IMG/VR virus record: IMGVR_UViG_3300030099_001892
Span: 1 to 22,136 of that record
DNA length: 22,136 bases
Direction: 5' to 3' (one strand)
DNA from: a virus
The stretch's first letter is position 1, and every line of letters starts with the position of its first letter. The translations under genes were made by a program, and so were the position numbers. Below, piece by piece: positions 5,827-13,403 of this stretch. Below the pieces are notes generated by a model that saw only the letters and a list, made by a program, of their open reading frames with translations, was not told the DNA's origin and made no database searches.

Positions 5827-6550
5827 GGCGGGATTCCTTCACTAGATTCAGGGCATACGCCGTTGGGTTTTTCAGCTTTTGGTTGGGGTCATTCACGCCG
5901 GATTTGTACGCATCTTCAAACGCCGCCTGAATGCCGTTCCAAGCCTCCGCAGACATTGAACCGACCGCTAGGGCTATTCGGCTGCCGGAAAGCCTCACGG
6001 AGGATCCTGCTGCCTCCCAGCGGGTGTTGTAGTGTTCAGCCCAGGTCAGGATGTGCTGTTTCAATTCTTGGGAGTAATCATCCCCACCAGCCTGCCCCCC
6101 TGGGGGGGTTTGGGGGGGAGGGATCTGTTTCTGTTTCTTATTCTCCCCGGAGAAACATTCCCGCACCGTGCGCGCACCGTTCGCGCACTGTCTGGATTTA
6201 CGGGCACGGTCCCTGGCAGCTTGTGAATCCTTGGTTGCTTTTTCCACCTTGGCCCTGGCCTGTTCTACTTCCTTCCGCATCTTGGGGTTTTCCAGATGCT
6301 CTTCCCCTGTCTCTGGATCGGCCACCACTTCAAACCGGCTGGCCAGCTCCCGCCACATTGAAACCGTGAACCCAGGAATCACACCCTGCAACCGTTCCAA
6401 ATCATTTGGGATTCTGCCCCCGTTGGCCTGAACGCACAACAGCATGATGTACGCCCCTTTGACCTCCAGGCTCATGCTCCAGGTGTCTGCCAGAAATGCT
6501 TGGGGATACCAGGCAACCCATGGCGTGTTGTCATTTCCTCCCCCAGCCAT
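5810..6550 (-). CDS. Replication initiator, DUF1376 / lambda O-like
   Basis: A 246-residue protein. The N terminus matches the DUF1376 winged-helix pattern found in phage replication initiators: WYPQAFLADTWSMSLEVKGAY with a following ML.CVQANGGRIPND (about residues 15-50). A charged helical linker (residues 90-125) leads to a Pro/Gly/Gln-rich flexible part and a C-terminal helical domain (KQHILTWAEHYNTRWEAAG, ...NPTAYALNLVKE) like that of DnaT/O-type proteins. The ATG at 6550 overlaps the SSB-like gene by one base (TGATG). Iteron-like repeats lie inside the gene, as in lambdoid O genes, supporting an origin-binding role with host helicase recruitment. Confidence 0.8.
   Translation of the reverse strand: MAGGGNDNTPWVAWYPQAFLADTWSMSLEVKGAYIMLLCVQANGGRIPNDLERLQGVIPGFTVSMWRELASRFEVVADPETGEEHLENPKMRKEVEQARAKVEKATKDSQAARDRARKSRQCANGARTVRECFSGENKKQKQIPPPQTPPGGQAGGDDYSQELKQHILTWAEHYNTRWEAAGSSVRLSGSRIALAVGSMSAEAWNGIQAAFEDAYKSGVNDPNQKLKNPTAYALNLVKESRHARSG
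6095..6122 (+). other. G-run block with quadruplex potential inside the initiator gene
   Basis: The plus strand has CCCCCC (6095-6100), then G7 (6102-6108), TTT, G7 (6112-6118), A, GGG (6120-6122). It encodes the Pro/Gly linker of the initiator on the minus strand. The first C run can pair with the first G run; alternatively four G tracts could form a quadruplex on the plus strand. It lies about 40 bases from the iteron-like repeats. Confidence 0.6.
6162..6194. other. Candidate replication origin iterons
   Basis: Three contiguous 11-base repeats: CGCACCGTGCG (6162-6172), CGCACCGTTCG (6173-6183) and CGCACTGTCTG (6184-6194), the last diverged. They lie in the middle of the DUF1376 initiator gene. 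The adjoining stretch at 6123-6160 is relatively A/T-rich, with purines on the minus strand, as expected for an unwinding region. In lambda and relatives the O-binding iterons are also inside the O gene. The repeats are seen; their function is inferred. Confidence 0.55.
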
Positions 6551-6948
6551 CAGAATGGCACCCCATCATTTGGTTGCACTGGTGGCTGTTGCTGCTGCCC
6601 AAACGCCGCCTGAACGCCTGCACCCTGTTGGGGCTGCTGGGGTTGGCTTGGGGCACGCAGCCGCACACAGGGCACTGTACGCCCCCCCATTTCAACCGTG
6701 GTGGCAAACACTTCAATCTGCTTGCCTGCCCACTGTTCACTGAACTGCCCAAACAATTCAATCAGGGTTTGGGTGTTGGTCTTGTTCAGGCCCAGACGCT
6801 GTTGGGTTTCTCTGAACCCCATGCCCCAGCTTTTCTGCCCGTCTGAATAGGTGCCCTCCTCAATATCTGTGATGGTCAGAACAACTGGCTGTTGAACATC
6901 ATGTGCCTTCATCCATTTGCCTGGAAACGCTTGTGACATATCTGGCAT
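6550..6948 (-). CDS. SSB-like phage protein
   Basis: A 132-residue protein. The body follows a pattern of a common phage protein beside recombination genes: a strand-rich first part, LGLNKTNTQTLIELFG (about residues 52-67), W-x-GKQIEVFAT, then GGRTVPCVRLRAP. A Gln/Pro-rich flexible tail ends in NDGVPF, resembling the acidic C-terminal tip of single-strand-binding proteins (DDDIPF in E. coli SSB), which recruits partner proteins. The ATG at 6948 has AAGGA seven bases upstream; longer upstream starts lack one. Likely role: coats single-stranded DNA for replication and recombination with the neighbouring exonuclease. The exact fold is inferred. Confidence 0.7.
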   Translation of the reverse strand: MPDMSQAFPGKWMKAHDVQQPVVLTITDIEEGTYSDGQKSWGMGFRETQQRLGLNKTNTQTLIELFGQFSEQWAGKQIEVFATTVEMGGRTVPCVRLRAPSQPQQPQQGAGVQAAFGQQQQPPVQPNDGVPF

Positions 6949-6961
6949 TTCAGATTCCTTT

Positions 6962-7522
6962 CTAAATGTTGAACAATGGCCCCGTTCCATGGGGCACCAA
7001 ATCAATCAGTGGCACGCGCCACCCTGTGGTTGTACCTCTTGTTCCTCCAACCACCAGTGGTAATTGATCGGACCAATTTTTTTTGTCCATTAGTTTTTCT
7101 CGGCCAATGTACCCGCAACAAACAACCGTCCGCACATCAGGGTCATACATGAAGACATAAAGCCAATCAAAAAACTTTCCCTGGTCCCGCTGGTAAAAAT
7201 TGCACCAGCTGTTCCGCCTGCCAAATGTTTTCACCTCAATCAGCTGGCGCTTCCAAACCAAATCATGCCGGTCCAATTCATTGGCATGGGCCTCAGCATC
7301 TGGCAACAGGTCACGCAAATACCATTCACCAGCAATGCCAGGGATGTGCCGCTGTTCCAAGTAATAATCTTCATCACCATCCCAGCGTCCTTTGAACCCC
7401 CAATCTGGGGTCACGCTGGCACGGCTCTTGGCTGTGGCCACCAGCCCATCATATTCCTCTTTGATGATGCGCCGATATGGCCCATGCAATGGAACGCCCT
7501 GAATGCAAACGTATTTGTTCAT
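6962..7522 (-). CDS. PD-(D/E)XK-like nuclease
   Basis: A 186-residue protein. The active-site signature is visible: Glu66 in AGEWYLRDLL, Asp84/Asp87 in LDRHDLVW, and Glu96-Val-Lys98 in LIEVKTFG, the (D/E)xK strand. The remainder is an alpha/beta domain rich in aromatic residues. The ATG at 7522 overlaps the exonuclease stop (ATGA). Located between a RecE-like exonuclease and an SSB-like protein, it probably processes replication or recombination intermediates. It might instead protect the phage or degrade host DNA. The exact subfamily is not recognised. Confidence 0.65.
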   Translation of the reverse strand: MNKYVCIQGVPLHGPYRRIIKEEYDGLVATAKSRASVTPDWGFKGRWDGDEDYYLEQRHIPGIAGEWYLRDLLPDAEAHANELDRHDLVWKRQLIEVKTFGRRNSWCNFYQRDQGKFFDWLYVFMYDPDVRTVVCCGYIGREKLMDKKNWSDQLPLVVGGTRGTTTGWRVPLIDLVPHGTGPLFNI

Positions 7523-8427
7523 AGCTGTGGTTGCGGTACAAACCAACTTTGCACGCCCTCATATCCGGTTGGCCAATGGATATCTGGGTGATCCCACAGC
7601 TTGGCCAGCCTGCTGATGTTGTGTTCATTCTCCTGTTGCTTCAGCTTCAACACAGAATGTGGGATGTTGGCAACCGCCACTTTGTATGGTGGGTTTTTCT
7701 CAACCGCCACAATCACCACATCAATGTTGGATGTGCACCCACATCCATTGTCAAGTGTTCTCACAAACAGATCCTTGTAAAACGCCAACTGTTCTGGATA
7801 CCCAAACCTGTGGGCATTCCTAGGGAACGTTTCCAAATCTTCTGTGGTTTTCAGGTCAACCAATGTGGTGTAGCCGCTGCCTGTGTCAGCCACAAAATCA
7901 ATCTTGCATTGCCTGGCAAATGGTTCATCACCCACATATTTCCTGAATGCCCGTTCAGCATCACCATCAGCAAACAGGCTTTTGGCAATCGGATGTTGCC
8001 GCACTGCTTCAGCCATGCCCTGGCACTGGTCCCATTGTTCATTGCTCAGGATGTTCACCCCAGGCTTTGCATCCTCCAACGCTGCTTTGGCCTCACGGAA
8101 TGCTTTGGTGGTTTCACCGTACATTGAACCCGTCTTGGGGTTGATGAATCCAAAACTGGGGCACAGCTCATGAATCCGCACAAACCCATCCATGAACGCT
8201 TGGGTGCCTTCCAAGATCAGGGCATGCGCCGCGCGGCCCAAGACCAACGCAGGTGAATCCTTGTGCTTGATTTCTTTGGTGATGTACCTGGCCTGGTAGT
8301 CCCGTGGGGATTTTCTAAAGAGCTTCATGCTACTGGCGGAAATGGCACGCCCATCTTTGGCGTACTGGTGGTACACGTTGTCATTTTCCTCGAGAAAACT
8401 ACCCGTTGGGATTTTGTCCGTTGTCAT
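7519..8427 (-). CDS. RecE/lambda exonuclease-like nuclease (DUF3799, PD-(D/E)XK)
   Basis: A 302-residue protein with the pattern of DUF3799 exonucleases: SASSMKLFRKSPRDY near residues 30-44, LGRAAHALILE at 63-73, the strand CKIDFVA (Asp177), the catalytic VDLKTTED (Asp191, Lys193), and YPEQLAFYKDL about 25 residues later. These enzymes resect duplex DNA to give single-strand tails for annealing or recombination. The ATG at 8427 has AGGAGG about ten bases upstream, so the open frame before it is not counted. It overlaps the preceding gene by 29 bases. No annealing protein of the RecT/Beta type is visible nearby; the SSB-like gene may assist. Confidence 0.85.
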   Translation of the reverse strand: MTTDKIPTGSFLEENDNVYHQYAKDGRAISASSMKLFRKSPRDYQARYITKEIKHKDSPALVLGRAAHALILEGTQAFMDGFVRIHELCPSFGFINPKTGSMYGETTKAFREAKAALEDAKPGVNILSNEQWDQCQGMAEAVRQHPIAKSLFADGDAERAFRKYVGDEPFARQCKIDFVADTGSGYTTLVDLKTTEDLETFPRNAHRFGYPEQLAFYKDLFVRTLDNGCGCTSNIDVVIVAVEKNPPYKVAVANIPHSVLKLKQQENEHNISRLAKLWDHPDIHWPTGYEGVQSWFVPQPQL

Positions 8428-8722
8428 GCCGATCAACCCTCCTGGCGTTCTGTGCCGCCAAATCCAGGGCAACAATGAACACTTCCAAATCTGGCAGCCG
8501 CTTTTCCAGCTGCCAAATCCGTGCCAGGTCATCATCACCCCTGTTTTCAATCAACGCTTGTGTTCCCAGCAAACCCCGCAAAACCCAGGGTGCCAGGCAC
8601 AACCACGCTGTTGCCAATTTTGCAATGTCATCACACCTTTGGGTTGCAGCGGAATCTGAACAGCTTTGCAGCTGCTGATACAGGGCAATAGCCCGTTCCA
8701 TCTTGGCGCTGAATCCGTCCAA
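8399..8722 (-). CDS. Unknown helical protein (107 aa)
   Basis: First gene of the replication and recombination block. The start is taken as TTG at 8722, with AGGAG eight bases upstream; an in-frame ATG lies at 8701. The product is predicted all-helical and mildly acidic (MERAIALYQQLQ, IAKLATAWLCLAPWVLRGLL, ARIWQLEKRLPDLEVF). No signal, membrane segment or known motif is evident. It overlaps the exonuclease gene by 29 bases. Two other frames are open in part of this region but have less protein-like composition. Confidence 0.55.
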   Translation of the reverse strand: MDGFSAKMERAIALYQQLQSCSDSAATQRCDDIAKLATAWLCLAPWVLRGLLGTQALIENRGDDDLARIWQLEKRLPDLEVFIVALDLAAQNARRVDRHDNGQNPNG

Positions 8723-8744
8723 CGCTGAAACTCCTGTGATGTCT

Positions 8745-8794
8745 CAGCCCCTCCTGGGCTGGAAACCTGCCCACGCTGAATGAACAACGTGGGC
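8745..8794. other. Tandem hairpins between tail and replication genes
   Basis: CAGCCC/GGGCTG (8745-8750 with 8756-8761) and GCCCACG/CGTGGGC (8769-8775 with 8788-8794) form two stems in the 168-base gap between the fibre gene and the next minus-strand gene. Neither is followed by a T run on the minus strand, so a plain intrinsic terminator is not shown. They may mark a transcript processing site or a boundary with a new promoter, which I could not identify. Confidence 0.4.
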
Positions 8795-8890
8795 AAGGGT
8801 GGAGGAAATCGGTACCCATCACGCCATCAACCCGCCGCAGAAATCAAACAGCAAATTGGATGGGCACCAGGCAAGGAGCATACCAGAAAA

Positions 8891-10468
8891 TTATGACATT
8901 GCAGCGCTTCTGCCTGAACCCAGTTTCAACCTGGAACCGCCAACAGACCGCAATACTTTAGACACACCAAAATCAACCTGGCCGCTGGCTGGTCCTGTCA
9001 GGTCCATCAGCCCGCCTGGGTAAACGTCAATGGTGGACATTTCCACAACAGCTTGGGTGGTTCGGTTGATGTTGAACACGCCACCAATCAGGTCACATAC
9101 GCCACCATCAATGCTGGTGCCATTGAACACAATGTTGCCACCACGCTGGGTGAACTCTGGCATGGCCCCAGTTGTGTGTTTGAATGAACCGTTGCCCGTC
9201 ACTTCCAGAGTGTCACCGGATGCTGCAACCGAACGCTTCACAGCGCCACCAAATCCAACCGTGGTTTTGAATGGCACCCCGCTTGTGTGGCTGCACAAAC
9301 CACCGTTGCCAGACGGGTGCCGCACATCAATGTTCATGGTGCCGCTGGTGGTCAGGCCCAGGGTTGTCGGATCTTTGGAACGCACAAACAGGTTGGTTGA
9401 TGAACCAGACAGATTCACACCATTGGCCGATTCAGTCACAAACGTTTTGGTGTTGCTGGCCATTTGAATGTTGATGTTGGAACGGCTTGAACCAATCACA
9501 ACTTCATCTGCTGTGAATGTTCTGGGGCTGCTGCTGGTGCCAATGTTGCCCGTATATCCGTCTGTGATGAACACACTTCCAGCTGTCAATGAACCAGTTG
9601 TGGCATCAACGTTGCCAGTATTAAACAACACCTTATCAGTGGCTGACGGAACTACGCCACCACTCCAATTCAACGCAACATCAAGACTGGTACCCCTGTC
9701 ACCTGTCCAAACAATTGGGTCAATCTTTGGCTTGTGAAACCTGTATGTGTGGTCATCTGGCAGGTTGGTTTGCAGCCCATACTTCCAAGCTAAATAGCCC
9801 TCAACTTTTTCACGGTTTGCTGTGGTCAGTGTTGCACCGCCAACCAGAACTTCCGCTATGTCACCAACCATCGGGCCTGCACCTATAGCCCTGGATCCAA
9901 TATCAAACACGTTTGAGTTTGAAATGCTGCCATTGTCTGTGGTGTTGGTCACGTTCATAGGTGAACCGTCCACAAACCCATTGTTATTGTTTGAAACCCT
10001 TGAACCCGTCACTAAAACAAAATTTGTTCTACTCCAATTTCCAGATGTTTGAACTGGCCCGTTTGTGGTTGAACCCATGCAAATCCTAAGGTCCCCATTT
10101 GCTAGGCATGACAAACCAAACTGTTGGTGCCCTTTTTCAAAATAGTCCTGCACCCCAGAATCATCAGTTGATTTCAACAGGCATGCCATCCATACATCAC
10201 CTGTTCCAACGTCCAATGCCGCAATGTCACTATCCGACAAAATATCATTGGTCCCATCAAACCTGACAGTTGGCTGCCCGTTCAATTCATTTGTTTGCAA
10301 TGTTGGCTGCCTCACCGCAACTGATTGGCTTGTGTCATTGCCGTTGCCGGATGAATCTGACCAGGCTGCAACAGCATCCCCATCTGATCCGCTGATGCTG
10401 TCTGCCTTATACCAGGCTGTCAGAATAGATGTGCCTAGCTCTGATGGTGTCCAATCTCCACCAGCCAT
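8891..10468 (-). CDS. Tail fibre-like protein: LamG domain plus beta-helix module
   Basis: A 525-residue protein. Residues 13-235 are a LamG/concanavalin-type domain: LTAWYKADSI, WSDSSGNGND, PTVRFDGTND, the strand GDIAEVLV and ANREKVEGYLAWKYG are the usual landmarks. Residues 252 onward (WTG, ALNWSGGVVP, DKVLFN, ITDGYTG) start a beta-helix-like region rich in Gly, Ser, Thr and Asn. LamG domains bind glycans, so this is a strong candidate for receptor binding. The ATG at 10468 overlaps the previous stop by one base (TGATG); a GTG at 10471 is possible. It is last in the tail block and therefore likely distal in the virion. Confidence 0.8.
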   Translation of the reverse strand: MAGGDWTPSELGTSILTAWYKADSISGSDGDAVAAWSDSSGNGNDTSQSVAVRQPTLQTNELNGQPTVRFDGTNDILSDSDIAALDVGTGDVWMACLLKSTDDSGVQDYFEKGHQQFGLSCLANGDLRICMGSTTNGPVQTSGNWSRTNFVLVTGSRVSNNNNGFVDGSPMNVTNTTDNGSISNSNVFDIGSRAIGAGPMVGDIAEVLVGGATLTTANREKVEGYLAWKYGLQTNLPDDHTYRFHKPKIDPIVWTGDRGTSLDVALNWSGGVVPSATDKVLFNTGNVDATTGSLTAGSVFITDGYTGNIGTSSSPRTFTADEVVIGSSRSNINIQMASNTKTFVTESANGVNLSGSSTNLFVRSKDPTTLGLTTSGTMNIDVRHPSGNGGLCSHTSGVPFKTTVGFGGAVKRSVAASGDTLEVTGNGSFKHTTGAMPEFTQRGGNIVFNGTSIDGGVCDLIGGVFNINRTTQAVVEMSTIDVYPGGLMDLTGPASGQVDFGVSKVLRSVGGSRLKLGSGRSAAMS

Positions 10469-11319
10469 CACGTCACCGTCAATGTTCGGGATACATCTGG
10501 CCGAATGGTGCCAGTCCCATTCACAACAATGCCGTTGCTGAATGTGGTTGTGGCTGCTCCGTTCCGCTCATCAATCACACCATCAAACAAAATTGTGTTT
10601 GTGAACACAGCCCCTGTGCTGGTGGAGTTGTCTGTAGTGGTTGCCAGGCAGGCTGAATCAAACACGTTTAGGTTGGTCACGGTGCCTGTTGAATTGTGTT
10701 CCAGCGCGCCTGTGCTTGTAAGGTTGATAGTGGTGCCCCCAGCTGTCCCGGTCAGCTCTAATGTTCCACCAGACACATCAGCCGTAGTGAATGACTCAGC
10801 CGTGGTTAATGTCCCAGAATCCATCAGGATGTTGGTGAAACTGGATGATGTTGATAGAACAGACAACACTGCTTGGTCGGCCCCCAGCATTTGAACCGTG
10901 GTTAATCCAGCTGATGCCACCTCCACCGCACCTTTGCCACCTGTGATTCTCAGGGTGGTGAATTGGCTGCTGCTGCCAAACGTCACATTGGGGCTGGCTG
11001 CTGTCCCTGGGAACATGTCTGTGATGATTGCCGTTGTGTAGTGCCCATCCAAATGGATTTTGGCCTGGTCTGTGGCAACCAGCAAACTTGTGGCCATCAC
11101 CTCCAGCTTGGTGCCAGTCACCCCCAGGCTCCCCGTGAACCCGTCTAGGATCTTCAAACTGCCGTATGTGGTCCCCGCCACGCTGCTGGAAATGGTCACA
11201 TCACGGCTAGTGGAATTGAAAATGACATCATCCCCAGCCCCTGGCAATGCGCCTGTTGACCAATTGCTGGTGGTGTTCCAATCACCATCTGTTGCCCCTG
11301 TCCATGTAACTGTTGCCAT
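10468..11319 (-). CDS. Beta-helix-like tail protein
   Basis: A 283-residue protein of low complexity, rich in Thr, Ser, Gly, Val and Asn, with almost no Lys. It begins with WTGATDGDWN..NWSTGALPGAGDDVIFN (residues 6-35), a pattern familiar from autotransporter-like repeats, and includes SLKILDGFTG (about 54-63). The rest alternates strand-length segments as in a parallel beta-helix. There is no signal peptide. The ATG at 11319 has AAGGAA upstream. It shares its opening module with the next gene, so the two probably form related parts of a fibre or tail-surface structure. Confidence 0.65.
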   Translation of the reverse strand: MATVTWTGATDGDWNTTSNWSTGALPGAGDDVIFNSTSRDVTISSSVAGTTYGSLKILDGFTGSLGVTGTKLEVMATSLLVATDQAKIHLDGHYTTAIITDMFPGTAASPNVTFGSSSQFTTLRITGGKGAVEVASAGLTTVQMLGADQAVLSVLSTSSSFTNILMDSGTLTTAESFTTADVSGGTLELTGTAGGTTINLTSTGALEHNSTGTVTNLNVFDSACLATTTDNSTSTGAVFTNTILFDGVIDERNGAATTTFSNGIVVNGTGTIRPDVSRTLTVT

Positions 11320-11334
11320 GCTTATTCCTTCGGC

Positions 11335-12906
11335 TCAGTCTGTTTGGGTGAACCTCACCACGCCATTTTGTCCCGTATCAATGTCCTGATCAAAGCTGCC
11401 CAAACCATAAACAGGGGTGACAAAAGTGTTCATAAAATATCCAACCAGCGGGCCAGAATCCCACTGGTTTGGATTGATACAGCGGCCCACTGGTGGGGAA
11501 AGTAAATAACTGGTCAACCCTATCCCGTTTGGCGCTTTCACTTCAATGTTCACCGTGCTGCCGGTGGCCGCACCCCAGGCCAACAATGGCCCGTTGGCCA
11601 ACCCTTTCAGCATCCTCAGGCTATCGGATGTGCCGCCAAACAGGGCTTCTTCAGTTGGATAATTTTCTTCCAAAGATAAGTCCGCCCCCAATGTGTTGTT
11701 GTCGGGTAGCGCACTCAATCTGGATCCAGGAAAATACACATAATTTTTATCTTTTAAAAAATTGCCATCAAAATTTGCTGGTGAACATGAACTAAACGTA
11801 CTCATGTCAAAGCTGTTTGGGTCACAATCATCACATAAAAGTCTGTTGTCATCTGGGAAATAGCCAAATTGTGTTGTACAATTAGAACTTGTACCCAAAA
11901 GGGTCATGCTGTTGCTGTCACCAGAGCTAACACCGAATCCAAAATCACCAATAACTGGCTGTTCTAGTTTGCAGTTTGCTGTGAATGTGCCTCCTAATAA
12001 ATCATCACCTGTGACCTCAACCTGTCCTAAGTATGAATCATCAGACGGGTCTGGGCTGGTCTGTTCATATTTGATAGTGATTGATCCCGTGCCAGTCCCC
12101 GCTGTTACTTTGCTGAATGTGTAGTTTCCACTGCCATTGACATTGAAAATGCTGAACCCCTCAGCAATTCTGAATATCCCAATGGGCATTGTTCCAGAAA
12201 CACTGAATGAAATGGTTGCTGGGAACAGGGCTGTAAAATCATGCACGTTTCCGCCAACCGGATAATTGCAATTTGTTTTGGGGTAAACCTCCCAGGTAAA
12301 ATCCCCTTTGGTAATTGGTCCAATGGCTGGGGTGGCATTGTATTGGTCATCCCCAAACATCCAGCCCCTGGTGCTATAGATTTCAATAGCATTGTTCCCG
12401 CTTGATCCCGTACTGACTGCAATCGGTAACGGCATCAGAACTTTGCATTCATCAAGGGCATCAAACTGTGCTTCTGTCAAAACTCTTGTTGTTGATGTCA
12501 GATACCAACCGCGCCGTGTTAGCGCTCTTTCTAACGCCTCACCGTTCAGCCCAAACCCGCTGCCAGCTTCAACAAACGTGTTGCTGCTGCCGTTGAATGC
12601 ACTCCCACCACTGGGGCCAACATACGCAGTTTCACTACCTGCTGATTTCCAGGCTCCATAAGTCAAATCAGCTGTCAACTCTGAATTGATATTTGTGCTT
12701 GACCCACGTTCCCACAACACTGTTGAATCGGGCACCACACCATCCACAAATGTTGTATCCGGTCTTTCAAACCAATATGAATAGGTTTTGTCAATCACCT
12801 GTTCAGCCGCCGCAATGGGCACAACAGATTTAACTTCAAAAAAAGCTTTGTCTAAAACCGGCGTTGGTGAATCACAACAACATCTTCTCTTCCCGTTGAA
12901 TGCCAT
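11335..12906 (-). CDS. Cys-rich tail-tip protein of unknown family (523 aa)
   Basis: Unrecognised. The N terminus carries three consecutive Cys (KRRCCCDSP, residues 9-11 in the sequence), and a later region has CDDCDPN and SSCSP, so metal binding or covalent cross-linking is possible. The remainder is beta-rich with many Gly, Ser, Asn and Asp, and contains short Asp-rich turns. Start ATG at 12906 overlaps the previous stop (TAATG). Its place between the tape measure end and the fibre genes suggests a baseplate, tail-tip or receptor-binding protein. No J-like or Tal-like signature is visible. Confidence 0.65.
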   Translation of the reverse strand: MAFNGKRRCCCDSPTPVLDKAFFEVKSVVPIAAAEQVIDKTYSYWFERPDTTFVDGVVPDSTVLWERGSSTNINSELTADLTYGAWKSAGSETAYVGPSGGSAFNGSSNTFVEAGSGFGLNGEALERALTRRGWYLTSTTRVLTEAQFDALDECKVLMPLPIAVSTGSSGNNAIEIYSTRGWMFGDDQYNATPAIGPITKGDFTWEVYPKTNCNYPVGGNVHDFTALFPATISFSVSGTMPIGIFRIAEGFSIFNVNGSGNYTFSKVTAGTGTGSITIKYEQTSPDPSDDSYLGQVEVTGDDLLGGTFTANCKLEQPVIGDFGFGVSSGDSNSMTLLGTSSNCTTQFGYFPDDNRLLCDDCDPNSFDMSTFSSCSPANFDGNFLKDKNYVYFPGSRLSALPDNNTLGADLSLEENYPTEEALFGGTSDSLRMLKGLANGPLLAWGAATGSTVNIEVKAPNGIGLTSYLLSPPVGRCINPNQWDSGPLVGYFMNTFVTPVYGLGSFDQDIDTGQNGVVRFTQTD

Positions 12907-13403
12907 TATTCACAACTGCCGTCAACTGCATTGGCCACTGTAAAACATGCGGTTTGCACGCCACGTTCATCATACAAAACATGACAAATGGCCAGCGTGC
13001 CATCTTTTATTGGTTGTAAAGACATCCCTGGTGGGAAGTCTGCTGCCGATAAATCAATCCCAGGTCCAACTGAACTTGCAGTATTTGGCACCTCTACAGT
13101 GTTGATTGCAAACAGCGCCGAATAACCGCCCGGTTTTTGCTCAAAATCAAATGGACCACCCGTCACAAAATCTTTTGGCACCTGTTCATCAACTGTGTAT
13201 TTGAATCTGTTTGTGCTGATTGTCCCCGTATGTGTGATCTTGCCAATAAACGTTTTTCTAAACTCACCCCCTTTTTGTTTTTGGTCAAGTGTTTTGAATC
13301 TTGACGGGTCAGACTCATAAGCTTGCAGCATCACCATCAGCCTGGCAAACAGGTCTGGGGTAAACTTGCCTAATCCGGTTGAAATGTTTGGGTAGTTTGA
13401 CAT
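12906..13403 (-). CDS. Tail-tip protein of unknown family (165 aa)
   Basis: An unrecognised 165-residue protein linked to both neighbours by one-base TAATG overlaps. It begins with a short helical part (KFTPDLFARLMVMLQAYE) followed by a beta-rich domain (YSALFAINTVEVPN, TLAICHVLYDERGVQTACFTVAN). There is no membrane segment. Synteny points to a tail-tip role, perhaps connecting the tail tube to the 523-residue protein. Confidence 0.6.
   Translation of the reverse strand: MSNYPNISTGLGKFTPDLFARLMVMLQAYESDPSRFKTLDQKQKGGEFRKTFIGKITHTGTISTNRFKYTVDEQVPKDFVTGGPFDFEQKPGGYSALFAINTVEVPNTASSVGPGIDLSAADFPPGMSLQPIKDGTLAICHVLYDERGVQTACFTVANAVDGSCE

Noticed and set aside
8551-8822. Two minus-strand frames in the gap and the following gene
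   Set aside because: Composition rich in Trp, Cys, Arg and Pro without structure, no good ribosome site, and overlap with the better-supported 107-residue gene.
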